64,000 nucleotides of DNA from Anisodus tanguticus (Eukaryota > Streptophyta > Magnoliopsida > Solanales > Solanaceae): assembly GCA_034509755.1 (NCBI GenBank), contig CM067561.1:3910646-3974645 (forward strand), given 5' to 3'. Numbering within the stretch: position 1 is the first letter of the stretch; every line of letters begins with the position of its first letter. Below are positions 23,991-36,900 of this stretch, piece by piece. A program made the position numbers and the translations under genes. The notes beneath the pieces are model-generated. The model was given only the letters and a program-made list of their open reading frames with translations, did no database searches and was not told where the DNA came from.

Positions 23991-24298
23991 TGTTAAACAA
24001 TAGCCCAGTACATGGGCAGTCACGACCCAAATATGGACGGTCCGAAGAATCGGGCATTACACGGATGTTGGGGGTGCAATTAGGGGATTGGTATCTTGTA
24101 CCAATCTTGTATATATGGTATATATATTTAATGTATATTGTAATGTATTTATTACCTAAATTAGGATGATACACTTACCATAATTGTAGAGTTAGAATTA
24201 TGGTAGAATAAGGTTTTAGGAATAAGATTCTCCTATTTTGTAACTTGTATAAATACATATTCAATTAATGAAAATAATCAAGGGGATTATTTCTTTCA
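23991..24298 (+). repeat. 3' LTR of copia element C
   Basis: Same start and end as the 5' LTR (308 bp). The flanking TTACC matches the left side exactly. Confidence 0.9.
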
Positions 24299-24303
24299 TT
24301 ACC

Positions 24304-25685
24304 AACAAAGGGTAAAAAATGATATTAAGTAGCTGTTCAAGCTCATTGTTTACTTGTTAAATAGGAAGTGAATTTTTTTATGTCGTTGTTGCTTTATGCA
24401 GATTTCTAGAAAGACTATCACCAATGGTTAAAATGAGCAACTTTTGCACTTGTGAATATTATTGCTATTCAATCTTTGTAATGTCAATACTGTTAACAAT
24501 TCATGATTTCTCTTCCTTTTTTCTCCTGCTTTTCGAAATAGGTGTAGACATGAGATAGATAGACAATGTCAAAAGATCCATTCATTAGGTAATGATAGAT
24601 CAAAGACTATATACATAGAAGGCGAAAATGTTGGATTCACATTCAACATCGGTGAGAGTCGCACATACGGTAACGAGGGGGGTTCGCGTCTATACGTGTA
24701 ATGTGGTGCTTAGGCTTATTACAGAGAATCGCTAAATCCTAACATCATTCCTCCTACTTAATACAAAGCCTTCAGCCACTTGTAGATACTTAGACTTGGA
24801 CTTCGATATTCCATCTGTACATCTCCTCTTGTGGAACTGGTATACTCAATAGTCACAATTTCCTGCACCAAAGTTACACTCTTGTGGACAGGAAAAAAGT
24901 GGAACACTTTAAGTATCACAGGCAGTGAAGCACCTCTACGTAAGCGGACAACTTCTCCTCTAGTTTAAATTATGACAGTTAATTCATAATCTAACTATGG
25001 TTAATACATAAGAGCTTTTGATATTCCCAACTAAATCAGGCACAAAAAAAAGGATGGATATTGAAATTATAGTTACTGTATTTGAAATTGAATCAAAGCC
25101 GATGGAGTATTTTTTAATTGTTTTTTCTAATTCAGCTTTCGTCAAAGCATTCAAGAAATAGCTTCACAACCATGACGTAGACAATCTTCAATGTTATGCT
25201 AGTCAATTGTATTTTTTATCATTTTTCTCTCTGATTTCCGTAACTCTCTATTTTCATGTTTCAAACACTTTACAGCAATTCACTTGATCTTGCTAGTCTC
25301 AATTATGCGGCTGAATTGTGAATGTTTTTGTCTCTTATCATAGTTAAAGAAAACTAGGCCTTTGGATTACAAAGTGGACCACCGGAGAGAGGCACCACGG
25401 GTGAGGATTTTAACAAATGAGTAAAGGTTAAGAGGGGTTAAAAATCAAAATTAGGGTTCTAAAATTAGAATTAAGTGGATAAAAGTGTTCAACCTTGATT
25501 TTTTCCCCATTAACCTTTAATTTCAGCATGAATTGATTTTGGTAAAAAATAATAATCTAAGGCTCTATAAATTTCTAGGATTCTGTAAATTTTTCAGGTT
25601 TATTGTATAAAATTCTATGATTCACTGTGGGATTGTATAAATTTTTAGGTTGATGGAGAAATGAAGAAGGAGATGGAGACATTGT
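24304..25685. other. intergenic, nothing recognised
   Basis: AT-rich single-copy-looking DNA. No frame, tail, LTR or inverted repeat could be supported on either strand. The first part is the continuation of the NAC 3' flank. Confidence 0.45.
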
Positions 25686-27410
25686 GCTAGGAGATGTGGA
25701 GCATTCTGGTAGGTATTAGTATTTTGGGTATTGTATAAGCATTAAGGTTGAGAAAGTTAAGCATGTAGTTCGCAAGATGTGCATGGGACGAACGATCGGG
25801 CCTGATGAGATCTCAGTTGAATTTTGGAAGAGCGTAGGCAAGGCAGGTTTGTAGTGGCTGACTGAGTTGTTTAACGTCATTTTTAAGATGACAAGAATGC
25901 CTGAAGAATGGAGGTGGAGTACAAAGATTCCCTTGTACAAAAACAAATGTGATATCCAGAGTTGCAACAACTATATGAATATCAAGCTGCCGAGCCACAC
26001 TATGAAAGTTTGGGAAAGGGTCGTGAGAGATGAGAGTGAGGAAATGCTTGTCTATTTCCGATAACCAATTTGGATTCATGTCGTGGCGTTCGACTACTGA
26101 AGTCATTCATCTTTTTAGGAGGTTGGTGGAGCAGTATAGGGAGAGGAAGAGAGACTTGCATATGATTTTCATCGACCTTGAGAAGGCATATGACAGAGTC
26201 CCTAGGGAGGTTATATGGAGATGTTTGGAGGTTAGAGGTGTACATGTGGCGTACACTAGGGCGATCAATGATATGTATGATGGAGCCAAGACTAGGGTAC
26301 GAACAGTAGGAGGAGACTCGTAGCACTTCTCAGTGATGATGGGGCTGCACCAGGGATCAACTCTTAGTCAATTCCTATTTGCCTTGGTGATAATGGACTG
26401 ACGTGATAAATTCAAGAGGGAGGTGCCATGGTGTATTTTATTCGCAGACGACATAGTCCTGATTGATGAGATTCGCAGCGGAGTGAACGCCAAGGTGGAG
26501 GTTTGGAGACAGACTCTGAGTCTATAGGGTTCAGGTTGAGTAGGACTAAGACAGAATATCTGGAGTGCAAGTTCAGCGGGAGCAACCCTGAGACAGGCGT
26601 GGAGGTGAGGCTTGATACTCAGGTCATTTCAAAGAAAGGAAACTTCAAGTACCTCGGGTATATTATCCAAGGGAATGGAGAGAATAATGACGATGTCATA
26701 CATCGTATTGGGGCAGGTGGATGAAACGGAGGCTCGCATCTGGAGTCTTGTGCGATAAAAAGGTTCCACCAAAACTTAAAGGCAAGTTCTATAGGGTGGT
26801 GGTTAGACCGACTATGATGTATGGGGTGAAGTGTTGGACAGTCAAGAATTCGCACATTCAAAAGATAAAAGTTGCGGAGATGAGGATGTTGAGATGGATG
26901 TGTGGGCATACAAGGAGAGATAGAATTAGAAATGATGATATCCGGGACAGAGTGGGAATGACCTTGGTGGAGGATAAGATGCGAGGTTTAGATGGTTTGG
27001 GCATGTGTATAGGAGAGACACAGATGCCTCAGTGCGGAGGTGTGAGAGGTGGCTGTGGACGGGTTTAGGAGGGGTAGAGGCAGGCCGAAGAGGTATTGGG
27101 GAGAGGTGATTAGACGGGATATGGCGCAGGTGCAACTTACTGAGGACATGACCTTAGATAGGGGGTGTGCAACTTACTGAGGACTTTGTTATCAGCATGT
27201 TCATACTGCTTTAATTTTTTGTCTGGGTTTGACCGATTATCTTGCTTTACTTTGCTTGCTTTGCTTGTGATTATGCTTTGTATTTAACCGATGGTCTCCC
27301 GGAATCAGTCGTTCTACCTATCAAGGTAGATGTAAAATCTGCGTACAGTCTACCCTCCCCAGACCCCACGTTGTGGGATTTTGCTGGGTATGAAAGAGTG
27401 TTTTTTAGAT
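25686..27410 (+). mobile_element. 5'-truncated RTE-type LINE
   Basis: The coding pieces form a non-LTR reverse transcriptase in order: FNVIFKMTRMPEEWRW and IPLYKNK, DIQSCNNY (25867 frame); NQFGFM, then FIDLEKAYDRVPREV (26030 frame); MGLHQGS near 26340; the catalytic box FADDIVLIDE near 26440; then SRTKTEYLECKFS and the C-terminal VAEMRMLRWMCGHTRRD. The phrase set is that of plant RTE LINEs. The endonuclease half is absent, so the copy is 5'-truncated, with stops and shifts. The 3' end (about 27320-27400, CTGCGTACAGTCTACCCTCC, then GACCCCACGTTGTGGGATTT) is the tail shared with Solanaceae SINEs. Confidence 0.88.
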
Positions 27411-27839
27411 AATGAAAAAAATTATCACTTTTTCGTGATTTGCATATCCTGTCTATCGGTTATTCCTTTTATCTAACTAAATAATCAACTAAGTGTGTTT
27501 TAATATATAAATGGTGATAATTCAGGTAAGAAAAGGAAACAATTAATAATTGAAGTACACAACTCGTAGAAAAATAAATGTTCAAATGTGTTTTTGTCTA
27601 TGAACTCTATTATTTTTTGTCGATGCAATATAGAAAATTTTATATTTTCTGAAAAAGTAACAAGATGACAAATAATGGCAAATAGCAAAACTATGAAACA
27701 AGACAGACACACACACAAACAAATTGAAAAAAGAAAAAGAAAAAAGAGGTAAAGAAAGTAATCCAAAGTAAACAAGAGCCTCAACTATTCTTGGTCCTAA
27801 CGAACCCCTGTGGGGTATCCCACAGCCCCCACCCCTACC
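27411..27839. other. AT-rich upstream flank of the TypA gene
   Basis: No gene seen. The minus-strand frame 27784-27500 is a Phe/Leu/Cys-rich shadow of A-rich sequence. Confidence 0.4.
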
Positions 27840-27964
27840 CCCTTCAACTCCTTAATAATAGTATAATACTAGCCTCTCACTTCAATCCTCTCATTCTCTC
27901 TCTCACTCACTCAAACACATAACTTAAGAGTGAGTTAGAGTTAGAGTTAGAGAGAGCAATAGAG
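27840..27964 (+). promoter_or_regulatory. core promoter and 5' leader of TypA
   Basis: A weak TATA-like word (AGTATAATAC, near 27857) is followed 30 bp later by a long CT stretch (TCTCATTCTCTCTCTCACTC, near 27887), the pyrimidine patch usual around plant start sites. A short GAGTTA tandem (about 27929-27952) precedes the ATG at 27965. The exact start site is inferred. Confidence 0.5.
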
Positions 27965-30900
27965 ATGTCAATGGCTTCATCTTTCTGTATCCCCAACTCC
28001 ACTTCACCAAACAAAACTTACCCTCTTTCCACTCCTTTTCTCCTTAAAAAGCACTTGTTTGGTACCACTTTGCCTTGTTTATCTACTAAAGTACCCCTCA
28101 AACTTTGTTCACTTCCTACTTCTATCAAATGCGCTGTTACTGAAGCCCCATCTGGTCTGTTTTATTCTTTCTCTACCATTTTCTTTACTTTCCTTATTTA
28201 TGCTTCAATTTTCATTATCATTTTTATGGTTGCTTTTTTTTCTTGGAAGTTTTCATTGATTAACGTTTATGAGCTGTAACAGCTTGTTTGGATGGTTGTT
28301 ACCTATTGTATTGTATTGTTATTTTAAATTCAATTTTGTTTTGATTGTTAGTTAAATTTTACTGTATGGTGTCGTTAAATCCATCATTATGTAACGACAA
28401 TAAGTCCCATTTTATGTAATGACCAATTTAGTATGTTCGTGTTGTTACCTCTTCTTCTTTTTTCCCCCTCATTTTGACTTTATTTATTATTCAATAATCC
28501 TATTTTATCCTTTCCCCCTACCTATTTTATAATAACTCTACCCCGTATTATACTTCTGTCTATATTAAAAGTTTATTCTTTAAAGTATTGATGTATGACA
28601 TTATGTAACGACGGGAAACATACAATCTACCCAAACGTTGTTTCATTGAAACAATACAATATGATACGATACATTATGGATCTATGTGTAAATAACCATC
28701 CAAACAAGCTGTTAACTGTAATTCAGAGGAGGCATTTCTGATTGAAAATTTAGCTTGAATTGCTGTTTCCTTAGTAGGATTACACGGTAAAATTTGAAGT
28801 AGTAGTTGGGAGTTTTAATGACATTTGATAAAGAAAAGAGAAAAAAAATCAAAGCATACCCGGTGCACCGATTGCTCCCACGCTAATGTTTGGAGGGGAG
28901 AGAGTAGGCTTATAAATCAAAGGAAATGATGATATTGGAAAAGAGCTAAAAATGAATGTTGTTGTTCATGTACTTAGTGATTCTACATCTTGTTTGCCTT
29001 TCTATGTCTAACTTCATATACTGCCTTAGAGAAGAAGAGCCAATTGATGAGGAGAAGTGATATACGGAATATAGCAATCGTTGCACACGTTGATCACGGG
29101 AAGACCACATTGGTTGATTCAATGCTGAAACAAGCAAAGGTTGGTAATGAGTTCTTCTATAGCTCACTTTTGCCCCTTCCCTTTCCCTTAAAAGCCCAGC
29201 TGTCTCAGCTTGTTTGCACCTTTTTATCTGGGACAATATAAGTTAATGCCATGCAATTTAAAGAACTTCCCTGTCCTTAGGGCATAGCATGTTCTTAAAG
29301 TTAAAATTCTTCCTCAACATTCTATTGAAATATTCATGTTGGTGGTGACCTGGGTAGAATAAGTACTGTTCAAAATTTCTAAGAGTTAATGAATCACAAT
29401 GTTGACCGCCCTCCACTTTAATCAACTTGATAAACAAGACTTTTAAGGTTGACAAGATATATATTCAGGTAATCCAAAATTCCTGTAGTATCATGATCAT
29501 TCTTCATATATATATTTAAGGTTTAGTCTGTGAAAATTGACGTCTCTAAAGAATTGGCAATAAGCTCCTTCACATTGGGAGAAATAGCCGTTGCTTAAGA
29601 ATTTAAAGTAAGTTACTAGAAATGTTGTTTGCGATTTTGGTGGAATTTGTATATTTGATGTTTCACCTTTGCTGTCGGGAAAGGAAAATAACACTTCTTT
29701 TCTTTCAAAAAATTGTTAACAACTTCATCCTCTCCTCAAAATCATCATAAAACTTGTATATGTTAATTTAGAAGTTGATATCATTGTAATGTTTTTGGGA
29801 TGATTTCCTCTTTGAAGCCAATAGACTAAAGTATTGAAGTTTAATTTTATTGCAATTCCCTGTTGCAGGTTTTTCGTGATAACCAGTTTGTACAAGAAAG
29901 GATCATGGACTCCAATGATATAGAGCGTGAAAGGGGAATAACAATACTCAGCAAAAACACGTCAATTACTTACAAGGATACAAAAGTCAACATAATTGAC
30001 ACTCCAGGGCACTCTGACTTTGGTGGTGAAGTAGAACGCATCCTCAACATGGTTGAAGGTGTTCTCCTAGTGGTACTTTTACTACTTCTACTACAAACCT
30101 TATAAAAGGGGCCTTTTCCAATTTAATACGATCAATCGTGATGTCTGGATTTTTAGACAGTTTTTTCTTTGCTTTTGTGTGTGCCGGGGTTAGGCTGTGT
30201 TTTTGTTACTTATTTATGTGTTTTTTCCTGTTTGTAAAAAGGAATGAAGAACTGAAAAAAGAAAAGTAGTCAACCTGGATGCTAAGTTATAAGCTATGTT
30301 GCTCGGACTCTTCACTTTCGGTGCCGCACCCGTGTCGACACGACTTGGGTGTGGGTGTGGGGTGTGGGATCCATACCTGATCTGGTCAACCTATTTTGGG
30401 TACTTTGACCAAAATCGACGGAGAAATTCCGGACTGATCCAATGATTTCTTTAATCAAAACAAAAGCTAAGGTGAAATTGAAGAAAATGGAATACCTTGT
30501 ATATAGAAATTTCTATGTCGTTCCTTTTCCTTTTATTTACTTCTGGGATTCTCCCCTTGATCAATATTTTCAATAATATCTCATAATTTAGGTTTTATAA
30601 CTCTATTTTTAGATATTTAAATTATTTTTTGCCGAATCCCCGTACCCGTATCCATACCTGAATCCGTATCCCCGAATCTTAAAATTTAGATCATGAAGGA
30701 TCCGACCTCTATATCCGCACCCATATTGGACACCCCCGCCCGAGTCCGAGCAACTTAGGTTATAAGGACAGGAACTGAATTATGCCAAGTTAATGGGAAG
30801 ACATTTTTGTCAATTTCAACTTACAGTTTGGCTTCCGTTTAGAGTGTAAATATCGGACCTTTATGAATATGTTACTACAAATATTTGCTTCCGAAAAGTG

Positions 30901-33900
30901 AAGTTCATTTGGAACATTTGACATGTAAGGAAGGAGATCAATTTGATGAAATGTAGGTTTACAACTGCTTAAAATATTAATTAATAGTTTAATTTGCAGC
31001 AAGGTTGTTCAAGATCGCTTAAATTATTAAATGCAGATGAATCACTGGGGTTGGTAGCTGACTAGTCAATGATCCCATTGCCTCTTACATTGAGCAATGA
31101 ATTATTTACTTTGGTTTTTTTCCTTTTTTTACTGTTATCCAGGTGGGTACCAAACTGGGAATTTCGGGAACTTTGGAGTGAAAAGGTGTACGAGTTTGAC
31201 TCAATACCTTGTCCTTTAACCAATTTAGCAAACCCTTAATCCTAATAATGTGTTCTTTTTCACATTAAATCTCATATGATTAGTGAGGTTAGAGTGTTAA
31301 GTAATACATTATTGCTCCTACTTTAGTTTGAAACTTTTTATGATGGTTAAATTACTGAAATTATGGCATGTGCCTCTGGTTATAATTGGGTTAGTACGAA
31401 GTTTTTGACTGCCATAAGATTACTGATAGGTCCGGGGCTACGGATAAGCAAGAATATGTAAGAATAAAACCGTAACAGTTAGAACAATTCAAACAGTTTC
31501 TGAATGTTGCCTTCAATGTTGTGTCAACATCTGAGGCAACATTGTGATAAAACAGTTATAAACCTTTATAGAGTAAATGCAGCGGAAAAGTAAAGAGACA
31601 CAAGGTTTATATTTTCAAGGGTATATATTAATATATCCCTTGATGGTCAATGACCAAAGAATTGTATAAATTATATACAATTAAAAATGAATTTCTTTAT
31701 GCAAGGTTGAACAATAAATGCGAAAAAGAAATTACAAACAAAAGTGAAGTCGCAGATGACTTCAAATTTCAAAGTTAAAAGATCTAACAAGACAAATACA
31801 ACATCTTCATTACTATTGCTTGAAATATAAGCTTGATCTAGAATCTGGGCAGCAATAGTAACGTGAGACTAGATGTTATACTACTTTAGGCCAAGTGTGT
31901 TAATCCAGTTTCTATGGTGACTATGCGAGAGCTCTCTTGATAATTCTTCTCGTTTTCAATCTGGATATCGATACTCTGAAGTTCCCCTCTATTTATAGTG
32001 TGGAACTTCCCTTGAAATCCTCACTGGTTGGTTGCGGAGGCTGAGTAAAAGAAGGCTTCAGCTTGGACCGGTTCTTGCTCCTTCAAAAGCTAAACGTTCT
32101 GGACTTGGTCTTCACGCTGCTTTCTCTCCAAGCTTTGACTGTTTCTTTTACCACGTTTTAAACACAACATCATTGTTAGCTTGCCTAGGTCATTTTTTAC
32201 TCACAGTAACACAACCTGTTTTGGCCGGAAGAATAGGCAAAATCGTTACAGAAATGTTGTCACAACATCGCAGGCAACATTCTTATTTTCATAAGATGTT
32301 GTCCTGAGCATTTCCAGATGTTGTCACAACATCCATGCAACATCAACAATCTCCCCATTTTTGCTTTTCTTCACAAAACTCCATACGAAGCGAAAATGAC
32401 TAGGATATTGATTCCCGATGTAGTCCTTACATTCCAAGAATCAGTGCTATGCTCTCCCCTTAACCTGCAGTGTTAAATTCCAAGCAGTGTAGTATCAATG
32501 ATTTGATTAGATAGGGTTATGTTCTGTTACTGTAGACTTACTTATAGCAATTGCGTAATCAGTCTACAGTAATCATTCATACCAATCCACATCAGGCAAC
32601 CATATATAAACAGCTTTAAAAAACAGTCATAATGTCTGTAAAAACAGACTAAATGTCCCAAAGTAAAATATTACAAACACAAATAATATTCCAAATGTCA
32701 GTAATGTCAGTATATCCACTATTCAAATAAACATTCATCATTGAATCACCAACTCCATCAGCAAGATGGTCACAGTAGCTTCCAACCGCTTTCTGTGATC
32801 GATCACTCTCTGCAGCACCATCTTATCTTCAGCATCAGAAGTAGTCAACAATCATCTCAACTCCTCTCCCCCTGCATCATTGCCTGCACCCTCCCCCTGT
32901 CTGTCTGCTTCCAGCAGCATTAACGATATCATCATCAGTGCTCCCCCGTCCGTCTCCGCTTCCAACAAAGACGCATCATCATCATCATCTCCCCCTTTTT
33001 GTGAAGAAAGTAAGCCCATATAATAGTTCCTGGCTCGCACTAGTTCTTGAATTTGCCTGTCAAGTTCAGCAATGTGTTTGTCGAAGCCGATCTTTGGACA
33101 TTGGGACCTTTCCTTGAGCAATGTTGCCAGGAATGTCGGCAACATCCTTTGATGTGTTAGTGTCCCATTCATCTTTCTTCCAGGGTAGGTCAATAACCTT
33201 GTCCCTGCTGTTAACAACTGCTCGTTGTACCGAGTAAACCTCTAAGGCTGGACTCAGCTTTTCTCCTTTTGGAGTCTTAAAACCTTGGTTGAGCAAGATT
33301 TAAAAAATCAAGGAGGGGTATGTAAGGGCAGAGTTGCTTTGTTTTTCTGCCAAGTTGACAACGTGGTTGAATATAAGTGTTCCTAAGTCAACTTTCTGAT
33401 TCGTTCCAATCTTGAAAAGCAGTGATGCTTGATCAAGGGTCACTACTGTCTCGTTGAGGGAGGGTAGCCAGTTGTTTATAGCAAGTTTGTGCAAAGTGGC
33501 AAACAGGGTAGTGAGCTTTGACACAGGGCTGCGAGGAGCCCAAACAGTGATCAAATTCCCTATAAGGTACTTGATCATTGAATTGAGTTCCTCCACAGTG
33601 GGGTTTGGTTGAGGTTCTCTTTCACTAATAATTATCCCAAGAGTGGAGTTGATGATATTAGGTGTAAAATTGTATACCTTGTTGTATAGGTACACTTTTC
33701 CAAATTTCTTTGAGGTTGTCCTTAATAGCAAGCGTCAGATTAGCATAGAACACCCTAATCACCTTCTCACAATAAGGATTCTTACCAGATACAGAGCTTA
33801 AGATGTTTCGACTACTTAAGAAATCAACTAAACCATTTTTGGAGAATGAAGTTAGGTCAATCACCTTCTCCCCTCTAACTCCTCTATTCTTAAACCAATT

Positions 33901-36900
33901 CCAGTATGTTCTATGGACCCCTTTAGGAATGAAGTTTCGTAGAGGTGTGTCATCAGACATCTCTTCTTCTTCTTTTTCCTTCTCAGTTTCTGCTTGTGGA
34001 GTGGAAGTTGATGGAGTTGTTGATGGTGTTCTGGAAGAACTGGGCACACTGAAATTGGTGTCAGTGCTGCTGCTTGTGGTAGTATCAACAGGGAAAGTCG
34101 ACTCTTCTCTGGATCTTTTGGCCGACTGGTATTCACCGAATTGGTTTTCGAAAATCCTCTTTGACCTTCGCGTCGGAAATGTCGATTTTGATTGTCTTGA
34201 GGCAAGGTTCGAGAAATCAGATGTTGCATCAACATCGATTGTGTTTTCATTATCGCCTGGGTAGCCCACCTGTAATGGCTTATCTGAACCAAGCAGGATC
34301 ATAGCCTGTGTGTAGTCCTCCTCGACCGGTCTCAAGTCATTGATAGAAGTATAATGCTTGTAAACCTTGTTGTTATTTGTTGGACTAGTCGACATTGGAG
34401 AATAATCTTTGGTGTTTATGGATTTTGGGGACACGGACATGGGAGAGGGTTTTGAAGGATTGGGCGTGTTGGAGAAACTTTGGGTTTTGAAAAATGACGG
34501 TGTTGTTTGGGCTGCCATGGTTTGATGGATTGATAGTCGGCTGATGTGACAATTCCCAGACAAAAATGGGAGGATTTATTATGGCAAAGTATACTTACAC
34601 TCAAACTCCTTTTCCTTATATTTAGATTGTATAGAAGAATAAAAACTCTTTACACACCTAAAATAAGGATTGTCATAACACATATCATCATTTAAAAAAA
34701 ACGGTCCTCCAGAATTTTTGGACTTCCAGTTAAAGACAGAGCCGTGATAAATACCAAAAAACAGGAATAAAATAAGATAAACCAGATTGATCAATGTACT
34801 GGAACACGATGTTGTTGATGATGTTGGCAACATTTCAAAGTTTAAACAAGCATTATGAGACTCCAAGGATTTTCTGATTTGGTAGATGATATTTCCGTAT
34901 ATGTTTCCTATGAGACTGATCGCTGGACTAATGTAACATTTTACCATTGTCCTTAATCAACTTAGTTGAACACATACAGATTAAAAAAAAAAATTGAGGA
35001 ATTTTCAGCCTTTTTGAAGCACGTGGTACTCCTATAGAATAGTAACGATACCAATCTTAGAGCTTTGCTCTTTTTGTATACATCCAAATCTTTGAGTAGA
35101 GGCTTCGCCTTCTTATGATACTCGCAGAGAACGGTATCGCATTCATATCTTGTCCTTTTAGAGTCATGCTTGAATCTTTTGAAAAAATATTGCAACATCC
35201 CTACAACACTTATCTTGTATATTGACCCAACAGTAAATGTTATCCAGAATGTTGGGACAACATTTTGGACAACATCTACCTAACCTGTCTTATTTTCAAA
35301 GGAAACAGAGACCAAGAGATTTTTTCAAGCTAGAAAATCTCTCATGATCTAAAGGTTAGGTAAAAATGTCAGCCAGTTGACAAAAAGTATCAACATGTTC
35401 GATTTGAACTAGCTGTTTTTCCACTAAGTCTCTTAGAAAATGATGTCTTATATCTATGTGCTTTGTACGTGAATGCTGAACAGGATTTTTGGAAATATTA
35501 ATAGCACTCAGATTATCACAGTACAAAATCATGGAGTCATTAGATATGCCATAGTCATCTAGCATATATCGTAACCAAATCAGTTGAGCACAATAACTTC
35601 CGACTGCCACATATTCAGATTCAGCAGTCGAGAGTGATACACAATTTTGTTTACGACTGTACCATGAGACTAGATTATTGCCAAGATAGAAACACCTACC
35701 ACTAGTGCTTTTTCTATCGTCTACATCACCAACCCAATCCGAGTCACTATATCCTATTAGATTAGGATTAGTGTCTTTGGAGTACCAAATTCCCAAGTCA
35801 CTTGTACCGGCAACATATCGAATGATACGTTTTACAGCGTTAAAATGAGATACCTTGGGACTGGCTTGGAATCTGGCGCAAACACATACGCTAAACATGA
35901 TATCGGGGCGACTGGCAGTAAGGTATAGAAGGCTACCTATCATAGATCGGTACAATGTGGTCAACATCTTGTCCAACATCGTCTTTACATACTGTTGCGT
36001 AGAGCCCATTGGAGTCTTCATGTGTTTAGCATTTTCCAGACCAAATCTCCTAACAAGATTCTTGGCGTACTTGCTTTGAGATACAAAGATCCCATCTTCA
36101 TTCTGTTTAATCTGCAAGCCTAAGAAAAATGTTAGCTCTCCAATCATGCTCATCTCAAATGTTGTCGACATTGCTTCGACAAAAGACTTCAAGAAAGATT
36201 CTGTAGTCGAACCAAAAACAATATCATCAACATAGATTTGAGCTATTATTACATCTACACCGTGTCTTTTAATAAATAATGTTCTGTTAGCTTCTCCACG
36301 GGTGAAACCAAACTCAACAAGAAAGTTAGTTAGACGACCATACCATGCACGTGGGGCTTGTTTTAGTCCATACAAAGCTTTCTTGAGTTTGTACACATGA
36401 TGTGGATGGTGAGGATCCTCAAATCCCTTTGGTTGTTCAACATATACTTCTTTGTCCAAGTATCCATTTAGGAAGGCACCTTTAACGTCCATTTGGTGCA
36501 AGGTAATCTTTAGATAGCACGCAATAGCAAGAAGCAATCTTATTGACTCAATTCTAGCCACATGAGCGAAGGTCTCGTCATAGTCGATACCTTCTACTTG
36601 TGTATATCCTTGAGCAACAAGTCGAGCTTTGTTCCTGACAATCTTCCCTAACTCATCTGATTTGTTTTTGAATATCCACTTAGTCCTAATAACATTTGTG
36701 TTGGGTCGTGGTACCAAGTCCCAAACCTCATTTCAGGCAAATTGTTCAAGCTCCTCTTGCATGGCTTGAATCCAAGAATTATCTTTTAAAGCTTCCCTAA
36801 TATTTTTGGGTTCCAAAGTAGATGTAAGTCAAGAAAGACTTACATGTTGGTATATGGTGGACATGCACACATACCTTACCATTTCTCGGTAATTCACTGA

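Larger units (their letters stand above)
19201..24298 (+). mobile_element. Copia element C, full length
   Basis: Two 308-bp LTRs (19201-19508 and 23991-24298), TG..CA ends, and the exact duplication TTACC (19196-19200 and 24299-24303) define a complete 5098-bp element. The primer site TGGTATCAAGAG follows the 5' LTR, and a purine-rich tract (GCGGGGGTG) precedes the 3' LTR. The LTRs differ at about a dozen places by eye, so it is fairly young, yet its genes carry several stops and shifts. It is in the same family as A and B. Confidence 0.93.

Noticed and set aside
33803..34264. 153-codon + strand frame in the Sirevirus
   Set aside because: Opposite the longer minus-strand extra ORF, with Ser/Val-rich shadow composition.
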